From positions 1-5,563 of the forward strand of contig CAKUTF010000073.1 in NCBI GenBank assembly GCA_934691725.1: a DNA stretch of 5,563 nucleotides, written 5' to 3'. Positions 1 to 5,532 of this stretch are shown piece by piece. A program made the translations under genes and the position numbers. Source of the DNA: an uncultured Fibrobacter sp. Lineage in GTDB: Bacteria; Fibrobacterota; Fibrobacteria; Fibrobacterales; Fibrobacteraceae. A model generated the notes under the pieces. It worked only from the letters and a program-made list of their open reading frames with translations. It was not told where the DNA came from and made no database searches. Numbering within the stretch: position 1 is the stretch's first letter; every line of letters starts with the position of its first letter.

Positions 1-20
1 GGAATGACAGATGAGCATTA

Positions 21-55
21 GAGCTTAGAACTGAGATTTTAGAGCTTAGATTTAC
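21..55. repeat. GAGCTTA-type heptamer repeat
   Basis: Five 7-nt units run in one register. GAGCTTA occurs exactly at 21-27 and 42-48, and related units (GAACTGA, GATTTTA, GATTTAC) fill 28-34, 35-41 and 49-55. The same GAGCTTA unit recurs upstream of ligA at 4027, 4041 and 4048, so this is the outer edge of the repeat family flanking ligA-pepF. No coding frame or promoter is evident here. Confidence 0.6.
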
Positions 56-86
56 AGGCGTCGATGTTCTTGACTCTCGGAAGTTT

Positions 87-158
87 AACGTTCGCAGACT
101 CATTTCTCATTGCTCATTTCTCATTCCTCATTACTCATTGCTAATTTCTCATTTCTTA
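87..158. repeat. CTCATTN tandem heptamer array
   Basis: Eight consecutive 7-nt units fill 99-154. Seven are CTCATT plus a variable seventh base (starting at 99, 106, 113, 120, 127, 134 and 148) and one is CTAATT plus T (141). The array is preceded by AACGTTCGCAGA at 87-98, a near copy of AACGTCCGCAGA at 201-212. The period is strict with no indel; only the seventh base varies freely. It lies downstream of the peptidase gene, and nothing suggests it is transcribed as a stable RNA. Confidence 0.8.
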
Positions 159-179
159 GACGTCCGCTGACTAATCCCT
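156..179 (+). repeat. 24-bp inverted repeat, left arm
   Basis: The reverse complement of these 24 bases is found without mismatch at 4083-4106. The arm begins TTAGACGTCCGC and ends CTAATCCCT. The two arms enclose the whole ligA-pepF pair, about 3.9 kb apart. Confidence 0.9.
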
Positions 180-266
180 GTTCTCTAATCCCTAAACATA
201 AACGTCCGCAGACCAATTTCTCATTGCTAATTCCTCATTCCCTTAGACGTCCGCGGTTCTAAATTC
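159..266. repeat. GACGTCC-core heptamer mosaic, left copy
   Basis: The core GACGTCC occurs at 159-165 and 246-252, with a variant AACGTCC at 201-207. Between them, 7-nt units continue in register from 159 to 242: AATCCCT at 173 and 187, CATTGCT at 222, AATTCCT at 229. A 3-nt insertion (TTA) at 243-245 precedes the last core. Segments 156-179 and 242-262 are perfect inverted copies of 4083-4106 and 4052-4072. The block abuts the peptidase stop codon. I see no clear intrinsic terminator for that gene in it. Confidence 0.8.
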
Positions 267-269
267 CGC

Positions 270-1967
270 TTAACGTCGAAGCCTTGACAGCTCGTCGCAA
301 ACGTCACGGATGAGCGGCTCGATGGTTTCCGAAGAGAAGTCGAAGCGGATGTCCGCCCGGGCGAAAAGTTCGGGCAGCGGACGGCTCGATCCGAGGGCTT
401 CGGCGGCAAAGAGATTGTCCAAGGCCTTTTCCGGATCCTTGCGGAAGTTCGCATAGACCTGCAGCGCCCCGAGCTGCGCGATTCCGTATTCGATGTAGTA
501 GAACGGCACTTCGAAAAGGTGCAGCTGTTTTTGCCACAGGTAGGCTCTCGCCTCTTCGAATCCCGAATAGTCTATCCCTGAGTCATAGCGGTCCATGACC
601 GAGAGCCACATTTCCTTGCGGTCGCTTGCGGTATGGTTCGGGTGCGAATACAGCAGGTGCTGGAAAGCGTCGATGGAGGCGACCCACGGGAATAGCCAGA
701 TGATTTCTTCGAGTTCGTTCGCCCGGCTGCGTTTTGCGTCTTCGAGGTTCGGGTAGAAAGGCGAGAGATCCGTCGAGCCGATGAGTTCCATGCTCATGCT
801 TGAAACCTCGGCAAACTCGGAAGGAATGTCGTGGTAGGCGGTGAGCGGAATCTTTGCCACTTCGAACTGCTGGAAGGAATGCCCGCTTTCGTGGAGAAGC
901 GTGTAGATATCTCCGTCGGTCCCCGCCGCGTTCATGAAGATGAAAGGCTTGCCGCTTTCCTCGAAGCCTATCTGGTAGCCGCCGGGAGCCTTTCCGACGC
1001 GGCTGTCCGGGTCGATGAGACGCTCTTCTTTCAGGGTGCGGAAATAGGCGGATGTCTTGGGCGAGAGCCTGTCAAAAATTTGACCGACCTTTTCGATGAG
1101 TTCCGAGCCTTTTTGAAACGGCTTCAAAGGTTCGCGCGAAAGGGCGTCCGCCTTGACGTCCCACGGGCGGAGTCGTTCAAGCTTCATCGCGGAGGCTTTT
1201 TCCCGGTAGATGTCCCTCAAATGCGGAAGGACAATCTTTTCAATCGATTCGTGGAAAGTCCTGCAATCCTTGGGCGTATAGTCGAAGCGGGATTTCGCCT
1301 TGAAAATGTATTCGAGATAGTCGGAGTAGCCCGAATTTTTCGCTATCTGGATGCGGAGCTTGAAGAGCTTGTCGAATGCGGCGTCGAGGCGTTCCCTGTC
1401 TTCTAGCCTGCGGTTCGTGACAAGCTTCCACGCTTCTTCGCGGACGTTCCTGTCCGTCGAGGTGAAAAGCGCGGACATCTGCTGGAGCGTTTTCGTTTCG
1501 CCCCTGTATTGCACGCTCATCGTGCTCGTGATTTTCTGGTAGTCCTGGATGTCGGTGCTTTCTTCGGTAAAGAGCGGGATGTTCTTCGGGCTGAAGAGGG
1601 AAAGGCTCGTGCGGACGTCGCGGAAGTAGATTCCGAATTCGCTTTCGAGTTCGGAGACGCTCGGATGCGCCATCATCTTGCGTTCGAGCTTGTTTCCGTA
1701 ATCTTCGCAGATCGGGTCGATTTCCTGAACGAAGTCCATGTAGGCCTTGGCGATTTTTTCGTCTTGCGTATGGCTTGTCATGGCGACGTAGCGGCGCGCG
1801 CTGGCCTCGGAAAGGACCGTCGAAAGTTCGTTCCAGCGGAGTATCCAGTCGCGGAGCGATTTCGCGTTTTGCGGAATGTCTTCCTGGAGAAGCTTCTGGT
1901 AGTATTCGGTTACCTGGGCCTTGTCGTCCGCCTTGAAATTTTCCGGAATGAATGTTCGTTTCATCAT
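270..1967 (-). CDS. M3-family oligoendopeptidase (PepF-like zinc peptidase)
   Basis: This 565-aa protein is a cytoplasmic zinc metallopeptidase expected to cleave short peptides during peptide turnover. The zinc site is visible: HESGH (HEXXH) at residues 359-363 supplies two histidines and the catalytic Glu360, and Glu387 in AEVSSMSME is the expected third ligand. The C-terminal FYYIEYG segment (489-495) carries the tyrosines typical of M3 enzymes near the active site. No signal peptide or membrane segment is seen. The length suits the bacterial M3 group that is related to PepF but distinct from it (TIGR02289-like, from memory), so I withhold the pepF symbol. The start ATG overlaps the ligA stop as ATGA. 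A second ATG follows at once (MM), and GGA in the ligA tail is better spaced from that second ATG (7 nt), so either could be used. Family confidence is high; substrate is unknown. Confidence 0.95.
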   Translation of the reverse strand: MMKRTFIPENFKADDKAQVTEYYQKLLQEDIPQNAKSLRDWILRWNELSTVLSEASARRYVAMTSHTQDEKIAKAYMDFVQEIDPICEDYGNKLERKMMAHPSVSELESEFGIYFRDVRTSLSLFSPKNIPLFTEESTDIQDYQKITSTMSVQYRGETKTLQQMSALFTSTDRNVREEAWKLVTNRRLEDRERLDAAFDKLFKLRIQIAKNSGYSDYLEYIFKAKSRFDYTPKDCRTFHESIEKIVLPHLRDIYREKASAMKLERLRPWDVKADALSREPLKPFQKGSELIEKVGQIFDRLSPKTSAYFRTLKEERLIDPDSRVGKAPGGYQIGFEESGKPFIFMNAAGTDGDIYTLLHESGHSFQQFEVAKIPLTAYHDIPSEFAEVSSMSMELIGSTDLSPFYPNLEDAKRSRANELEEIIWLFPWVASIDAFQHLLYSHPNHTASDRKEMWLSVMDRYDSGIDYSGFEEARAYLWQKQLHLFEVPFYYIEYGIAQLGALQVYANFRKDPEKALDNLFAAEALGSSRPLPELFARADIRFDFSSETIEPLIRDVCDELSRLRR

Positions 1968-3961
1968 GATTCCAAATTAGCTAATTCGCCGAGAAACCAG
2001 GCTTCGTCGTGGATGGCGATGCCGAGCTTTTTCGCCTTTTCGAGCTTTGAACCGGCCGCTTCGCCGGCGAGGACCCAGGACGTCTTTTTGCTCACCGAGC
2101 TTGAAACCTTTCCGCCATTGTCTTCGATGAGCTTTTGCGCGGAACTCCGGTCGAGCGTGGGGAGCGTTCCCGTGAGAACGACCGTCTGGCCTAGGAAACG
2201 GTCCTTGACCTCTCCCTTGAATTCCGTCGGAAGTCCCGCTTCGACCAGCCGCTCGACTTCTTTTCGGAATGTTTCGTTGCGGAAAAAATCATAGACGCTT
2301 CGGGCGATGCGTTCGCCGATGTCCGGGAGAGCGGTGAGTTCTTCGAGCGTTGCCGATTCAAGTCTTTCGAGCGTCTTGAAGTGCCTCGCGAGAATGCGCG
2401 CCTTGGTGCGCCCGACGAAGCGGATGCCGATGGCGAAGAGGAAGTTTTCGAGGCTCCTGCCCTTGCTTTTTTCGATTGCCGAGAGGACGTTCGCTGCGCT
2501 TTTTTCGCCAACCCGGTCGAGGCTTTCGAGGTCTTCTTTTTTCAGACGGTAGATGTCCGAGAGGTTCCCTATCTTGTGCGCTTCGAGGAGTTCCGCGATG
2601 AGGGACGGTCCCAGGTTTTCGATGTTCATCGCTTCGCGGGAGACGAAATGTTCGAATAGCCGCTGGACGCTCGCTTTGCAGTGGAGGTTTTCGCAGCGCA
2701 GATCGACCAGCCCGTCGTTTTTCGTGAGCGGCGTTCCGCATACGGGGCAAAGCTTGGGAACTTCTACCGGGCAGGTTCCTTCGGGGCGCCTAGACAGATC
2801 GACTTCGATGATTTTCGGGATGATTTCGCCGCCCTTTTCGACGCCGACCGTATCGCCGACGCGGACGCCGAGCCGTTCGATTTCGTCGAAGTTGTGGAGC
2901 GTCGCCCGCTTGACGGTCGTTCCCGCGAGACGGACCGGTTCGAGGTTTGCGACAGGCGTGATGCGTCCCGTCCGTCCGACCTGAAAATCGATGGAAAGGA
3001 CTTTTGCGTAGGCGCGTTCCGCCTTGAACTTGTAGGCGAGTGCCCAGCGCGGGCTCTTGGCGGTTGTCCCCAGTTCGCGCTGGAGTTCGAGGTCGTTCTG
3101 CTTGATGACCATGCCGTCTATAGGGTAGGGAAGCGCGTCGCGACCGGCGAGAATCTGCTCGGAAATCTTCATGATTTCTTCGGCGTTGTGGGCTATCCAG
3201 AATTCGTTCGTGTGAAATCCGAAGTATTTGAGCGCGGTCAGGTTTTCGGAATGCTTCTTGTTTCCGATGTCTTCGGGAATGTGGTAGGCGAGAAACCGCA
3301 GTTTCCGCTTGGCGCATTCCTTCGGGTCTTTAAGCTTTAGCGTTCCCGATGCCGTGTTCCGCGGATTCTGGAATCCCTGGATTCCGCGTTCTTCGAGTTC
3401 ATCGTTCAAAAATTCGAAAGTCTTGAATTCCATATAGACTTCGCCGCGGACTTCTAAAAATCCCGAAGGTGCGCCGATTAGTTTGTGCGGAACATCTTCG
3501 ATGGTTTTTACGTTGGCGGTTACGTCGTCGCCGACCGATCCGTTTCCCCGCGTCGCGGCCCTTACCAGAATCCCGTTTTGATAGGTGAGCGACATGCTGA
3601 TTCCGTCGATTTTTCGCTCGCAGACCCATTCCTTGGCGCTTGGCACGCGTTCGGTCGCCTGCCGGATGAAATCCTCGACTTCTTCCTTCGAGTAGGCGTT
3701 CGATATGGAGAGCATCGGAATCCGGTGTTCCACTTTGGCGAAATCGTTGAGCAGGTCGTTCCCGATTTCCTGGGTGACCGAGTTTTGGGTGCGCCATTCC
3801 GGGTGGGATGCTTCGATCGCTTCGAGTTCCTTGACGCCGAAGTCGAAATCCTGGTCGCTCATCGGCGAGAAGCCTTCCTTGTAATAGGCTTCGCTTGCCG
3901 CCTTGAGCTGTTCTTGAAGTTCGCGGTAACGGGTATAGTCGTTTGAATTTTCTTGGCTCAT
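1964..3961 (-). CDS. ligA: NAD+-dependent DNA ligase LigA
   Basis: This 665-aa protein seals nicks in DNA using NAD+, joining Okazaki fragments and completing repair. All domains are present: Ia (about 1-70), adenylation (about 75-320), OB fold (about 325-400), a four-cysteine zinc finger (Cys405, Cys408, Cys423, Cys428), helix-hairpin-helix repeats (about 440-585) and a C-terminal BRCT domain (about 587-665, conserved Trp655). The nucleotidyl-accepting lysine is Lys117 in KIDG. Glu115, Asp119, Glu174, Lys287 and Lys311 match E. coli Glu113, Asp117, Glu173, Lys290 and Lys314. Odd points are in domain Ia and nearby: the E. coli Tyr35 position is Phe39, SPTQRVG reads SVTQEIG, and TRGDG reads TRGNG. 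The ATG has no clear Shine-Dalgarno sequence, but the domain starts correctly and no better start is visible. It is the first gene of a two-gene unit with the M3 peptidase. Confidence 0.98.
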   Translation of the reverse strand: MSQENSNDYTRYRELQEQLKAASEAYYKEGFSPMSDQDFDFGVKELEAIEASHPEWRTQNSVTQEIGNDLLNDFAKVEHRIPMLSISNAYSKEEVEDFIRQATERVPSAKEWVCERKIDGISMSLTYQNGILVRAATRGNGSVGDDVTANVKTIEDVPHKLIGAPSGFLEVRGEVYMEFKTFEFLNDELEERGIQGFQNPRNTASGTLKLKDPKECAKRKLRFLAYHIPEDIGNKKHSENLTALKYFGFHTNEFWIAHNAEEIMKISEQILAGRDALPYPIDGMVIKQNDLELQRELGTTAKSPRWALAYKFKAERAYAKVLSIDFQVGRTGRITPVANLEPVRLAGTTVKRATLHNFDEIERLGVRVGDTVGVEKGGEIIPKIIEVDLSRRPEGTCPVEVPKLCPVCGTPLTKNDGLVDLRCENLHCKASVQRLFEHFVSREAMNIENLGPSLIAELLEAHKIGNLSDIYRLKKEDLESLDRVGEKSAANVLSAIEKSKGRSLENFLFAIGIRFVGRTKARILARHFKTLERLESATLEELTALPDIGERIARSVYDFFRNETFRKEVERLVEAGLPTEFKGEVKDRFLGQTVVLTGTLPTLDRSSAQKLIEDNGGKVSSSVSKKTSWVLAGEAAGSKLEKAKKLGIAIHDEAWFLGELANLES

Positions 3962-4019
3962 GCGGGTAAAGATAGGAATGATTGTTTTTGCGGAATGCGC
4001 TATACGGAAGAGGTTAGCG

Positions 4020-4145
4020 GGATTCAGAGCTTAGTTGAGAGAGCTTAGAGCTTAGAACCGCGGACGTCTAAGTTTAGGGATTAGGGATTAGTCAGCGGAC
4101 GTCTAATTCAGTGGACAGTGGTCAGAACTGCGTACATCTAAGCTT
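4020..4145. repeat. Heptamer-phased mosaic array, right copy
   Basis: Eighteen consecutive 7-nt units can be read in one register over 126 bp. Exact recurrences fall in phase: GAGCTTA at 4027, 4041 and 4048; GGACGTC at 4062 and 4097; AGGGATT at 4076 and 4083. Near copies are also in phase: GAACCGC (4055) and GAACTGC (4125), GGACGTC (4062) and GTACATC (4132), TAAGTTT (4069) and TAAGCTT (4139), GTGGACA (4111) and GTGGTCA (4118). The second set lies exactly 70 nt from the first. Read on the minus strand, the core becomes GACGTCC, as in the left array. It sits just upstream of ligA, so it could overlap ligA regulatory DNA, but I see no convincing promoter inside it. Confidence 0.85.
4083..4106 (-). 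repeat. 24-bp inverted repeat, right arm
   Basis: This is the perfect reverse complement of 156-179. A second shared block, 4052-4072, is the perfect 21-bp reverse complement of 242-262. On the left these two blocks are separated by 62 bp of extra units, whereas on the right only 10 bp separate them, so the arms differ by gain or loss of units. Confidence 0.9.
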
Positions 4146-4202
4146 TTGGGGTGCGGTAAGCGGAACGTGGGATTTCGAAACGAACCGTTTCTGCGCACTG
4201 TC

Positions 4203-4225
4203 ATTCCCCGGCTTGACCGGGGAAT
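4203..4225. repeat. Perfect 9-bp hairpin, interspersed-repeat-like
   Basis: ATTCCCCGG at 4203-4211 and CCGGGGAAT at 4217-4225 pair perfectly around the loop CTTGA. No T-run follows on either strand, so it does not look like an intrinsic terminator. Sequences of the form 'tcattccccggcttgaccgg' recur as intergenic palindromes in many bacterial genomes (general knowledge), so a REP-like repeat is the best reading. Confidence 0.65.
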
Positions 4226-4272
4226 CTCGTCCGATAATGACTGTTAGCGAGCTTGCCGAGCTAAGTTCTGAA

Positions 4273-4292
4273 CGCCTATCGACAGACAGGCG
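4273..4292. repeat. Imperfect hairpin with GACA loop
   Basis: CGCCTATC (4273-4280) and GACAGGCG (4285-4292) form a stem of seven pairs with one A-C mismatch around a 4-nt loop. No T-tract follows. Its role is unknown; it probably belongs to the same interspersed element as the hairpin 50 bp upstream. Confidence 0.4.
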
Positions 4293-4384
4293 CATCCGTC
4301 GAGTGAGCCGTATCGTTTTAAGGAGCGGTTTTCTGGCATATTTCGGAAGGTTTTCGGATGATAGTCGTTTTCGTTGTGAAAATT

Positions 4385-4412
4385 TTGGTTAATCCGCTTT
4401 TTCCGATAAAAT
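4385..4412 (+). promoter_or_regulatory. Candidate sigma-70-type promoter for the lipoprotein operon
   Basis: TTGGTT (4385-4390) and TAAAAT (4407-4412) are separated by 16 nt and resemble -35 and -10 boxes (3/6 and 5/6 matches). Transcription would begin near 4419, leaving a leader of only about 10 nt and no Shine-Dalgarno site before the ATG at 4429. The local AT-richness makes a chance match quite possible. Confidence 0.4.
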
Positions 4413-4428
4413 GAATTACTTTTGTTAG

Positions 4429-4800
4429 ATGAAATTTAAACTTTCTTTCTTTTTGATGCTTTTTGTCTTGACGGATTTGTCTTTTGCTGTTTCCGTTTAT
4501 ACGTTGGATGAACAGCTTTATCAAACAAACCAAACCCTTTTGCGTTTTCGGATTGAAAATAATTCGAATGACACGGGAGCGAACGCTCGGATTGTTGCGC
4601 CAAATGCGGAAGTTGTAATCGGCCAGTCGGGGAAGCATTATTTTGGAGCAATCTATGCCAAGAAAATCGTTGTCCACCAAGACACAAAGGTAACCTGGGT
4701 TCCTTTTGAAGAAACCCGACCGATGCTTGTCGATAATTTTGTAATACCGGGTGTTCCTTTCTATGCGGTTAATTTTTTTGAGAGGGATGGTGAACGGTGA
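4429..4800 (+). CDS. Short secreted protein with Fibrobacter-type surface-domain fragment
   Basis: This 123-aa protein begins with a clear Sec signal peptide: positive MKFK, a hydrophobic stretch at about 5-19, and likely cleavage after Ala20 (SFA|VS). The mature part starts with a segment (37-49, LLRFRIENNSNDT) that looks like the first strands of a beta-sandwich. It passes directly into IVAPNAEVVIGQSGKHYFGAIYAKKIVV-like sequence (55-82). That second segment resembles the beta-helical 'APNA...GaiyAK' region I associate with DUF7305-like domains of large surface proteins; this is from memory and not searched. The protein is much shorter than such proteins, so it may be an internally deleted remnant or a genuine mini-protein. 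The tail (94-123) is not recognised. No Shine-Dalgarno site is seen at the start, but the signal peptide fixes it. Its TGA overlaps the GTG of the next gene. Function is unknown. Confidence 0.7.
   Translation: MKFKLSFFLMLFVLTDLSFAVSVYTLDEQLYQTNQTLLRFRIENNSNDTGANARIVAPNAEVVIGQSGKHYFGAIYAKKIVVHQDTKVTWVPFEETRPMLVDNFVIPGVPFYAVNFFERDGER
4781..4786 (+). promoter_or_regulatory. Ribosome binding site for the 187-aa lipoprotein
   Basis: AGAGGG lies 10 nt before the GTG at 4797, inside the 3' end of the preceding gene. It supports the GTG start, which also gives an ideal lipoprotein signal peptide. A matching AGAGG lies before the paralogue at 5373. Confidence 0.6.
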
Positions 4801-5360
4801 AAAAGCTTTTGTGTGGCGTTTTTGTGATTCTTGTTTTGGCGGGATGCAATTGTTTCGAATCAGAATGCTTTTCTTCTGATGAATATTTTGAATTAAGTTA
4901 TATATCGTCGTCTAAGGTGGATAGCGTCGATTTCTTTTTGGATGGTCGGCATGTTTGCCATCTGGACAGTGCAATGTTTTTGGTAAAGGATTCGGCAACG
5001 GGCTTCTTTTTTTGGGAAAGGGAATGGGGAGGGGATTCTCTGATGTGGTTTGCTTTTCATTGTTTTTTGGGACGGCCCAAAGACAAAATAAATGTATCAT
5101 CGGTTCATTTAAATATGAAAGTTTTTAACAAAGGAACAGAAGAGGGTATCTATGTAAATTCGACTTTTGACGGCGGTTTTGCGATTAATATAATTCCTGT
5201 GCAGGATACCGTGATTTGGTTTAGCTATATGGAGAATCCGGTAAGACCTTTTTTTTCGTACTTTAATGCGCCGGCATCTTCTAAAAGAATTGGATGTTTT
5301 AACGGTTATTGTGTCGCTTCGCTGCCGATTATGGAGGACCAGTTTTGCCATGACAAATAG
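4797..5360 (+). CDS. Putative cysteine-rich lipoprotein
   Basis: This 187-aa protein has a textbook type II signal peptide: MKKLL, a hydrophobic core, and the lipobox LVLAGC ending in Cys17, the lipidated residue. Residue 18 is Asn rather than Asp, so by the E. coli sorting rule it would go to the outer membrane. Seven further cysteines (19, 24, 54, 89, 167, 172, 184) suggest disulfides outside the cytoplasm. The mature domain has alternating hydrophobic and aromatic residues consistent with a beta-rich fold. I do not recognise the family. The GTG start overlaps the upstream stop (GTGA), so translation is probably coupled. The first 17 codons are nearly identical to those of the next gene. 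The gene is markedly more AT-rich than ligA, which suggests a different evolutionary history. Function is unknown; a surface role is inference. Confidence 0.8.
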   Translation: MKKLLCGVFVILVLAGCNCFESECFSSDEYFELSYISSSKVDSVDFFLDGRHVCHLDSAMFLVKDSATGFFFWEREWGGDSLMWFAFHCFLGRPKDKINVSSVHLNMKVFNKGTEEGIYVNSTFDGGFAINIIPVQDTVIWFSYMENPVRPFFSYFNAPASSKRIGCFNGYCVASLPIMEDQFCHDK

Positions 5361-5365
5361 AGGTG
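5359..5365 (+). promoter_or_regulatory. Ribosome binding site for the 50-aa lipoprotein
   Basis: AGAGGTG lies 7 nt before the GTG at 5373 and begins within the stop codon of the preceding gene. Good spacing suggests the short frame is still translated. Confidence 0.6.
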
Positions 5366-5372
5366 TTGGTAG

Positions 5373-5525
5373 GTGAAAAAGCTTTTGTGTGTCGTTTTTG
5401 TGATTCTTGCTTTGGCGGGATGTTATTGGACGGAAACGGAGTGTTTTGATATTAAAAATTTTGGGAGTGTGAATTATATATCGAATCGCGGATTATCATC
5501 GTCAAGTAAATCCATTCGCGGCTGA
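5373..5525 (+). CDS. 50-aa lipoprotein, probable truncated paralogue
   Basis: The frame starts at GTG and encodes MKKLLCVVFVILALAGC followed by 33 residues, ending at TGA 5523-5525. Cys17 is in a perfect lipobox (LALAGC). The first 51 nt match those of the preceding lipoprotein at 48 positions. The proteins stay alignable without gaps to about residue 37: both have EC at 23-24 and YIS at 35-37. After that this copy diverges into GLSSSSKSIRG and stops, lacking about 140 residues of its partner. A serine run after a lipobox is a common linker, so it may be a short functional lipoprotein, but a decayed duplicate is more likely. It follows its partner by 12 nt with its own ribosome site and ends just before the terminal hairpin. 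Confidence 0.6.
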   Translation: MKKLLCVVFVILALAGCYWTETECFDIKNFGSVNYISNRGLSSSSKSIRG

Positions 5526-5532
5526 AAACAAC

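Larger units (their letters stand above)
4146..4384. other. Non-coding half of divergent intergenic region, hairpin-rich
   Basis: No credible gene is seen here. A frame open from 4111 to 4392 runs straight through repeats and hairpins and has no ribosome site or recognisable domain. Visible structure includes a 6-bp hairpin at 4177-4191 (GAAACG / CGTTTC), the strong hairpin at 4203-4225, short arms TTAGC / GCTAA at 4244-4264, and a hairpin at 4273-4292. Together with the adjoining repeat array this makes up the 467 bp between the two divergent gene groups. Confidence 0.6.

Noticed and set aside
87..266. Possible CRISPR array
   Set aside because: Units are 7 nt and contiguous, with no unique 25-40 nt spacers and no cas genes nearby.
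2681..3340. Long open frame (219 codons) antisense to ligA; a similar 261-codon frame lies at 1509-2294
   Set aside because: Both lie opposite well-supported coding sequence and are shadows of G+C-rich codons; neither translation shows a recognisable domain.
3962..4019. Promoter for ligA
   Set aside because: Only weak -10-like strings (TATAGC, TATCTT on the minus strand) with no convincing -35 partner; a promoter must exist nearby but I cannot place it.
4073..4091. TTTAGGG-ATTAGGG-ATTAG stretch resembling telomere repeat
   Set aside because: Only two and a half units, embedded in a longer array of different 7-mers inside a bacterial locus; the resemblance is coincidental.
4111..4392. Plus-strand open frame of 93 codons between the two gene groups
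   Set aside because: It begins inside the heptamer array and reads through hairpins, has no ribosome site, and its translation shows no domain or membrane pattern.
4417..4424. TACTTTTG, a match to the Bacteroidetes -7 promoter box TAnnTTTG
   Set aside because: It would place the transcription start after the ATG at 4429, which the signal peptide fixes as the start codon.
4318..4680. Minus-strand open frame of 120 codons overlapping the secreted-protein gene
   Set aside because: The plus-strand frame has a signal peptide and a recognisable segment and couples to the next gene; the minus-strand product has no such support.
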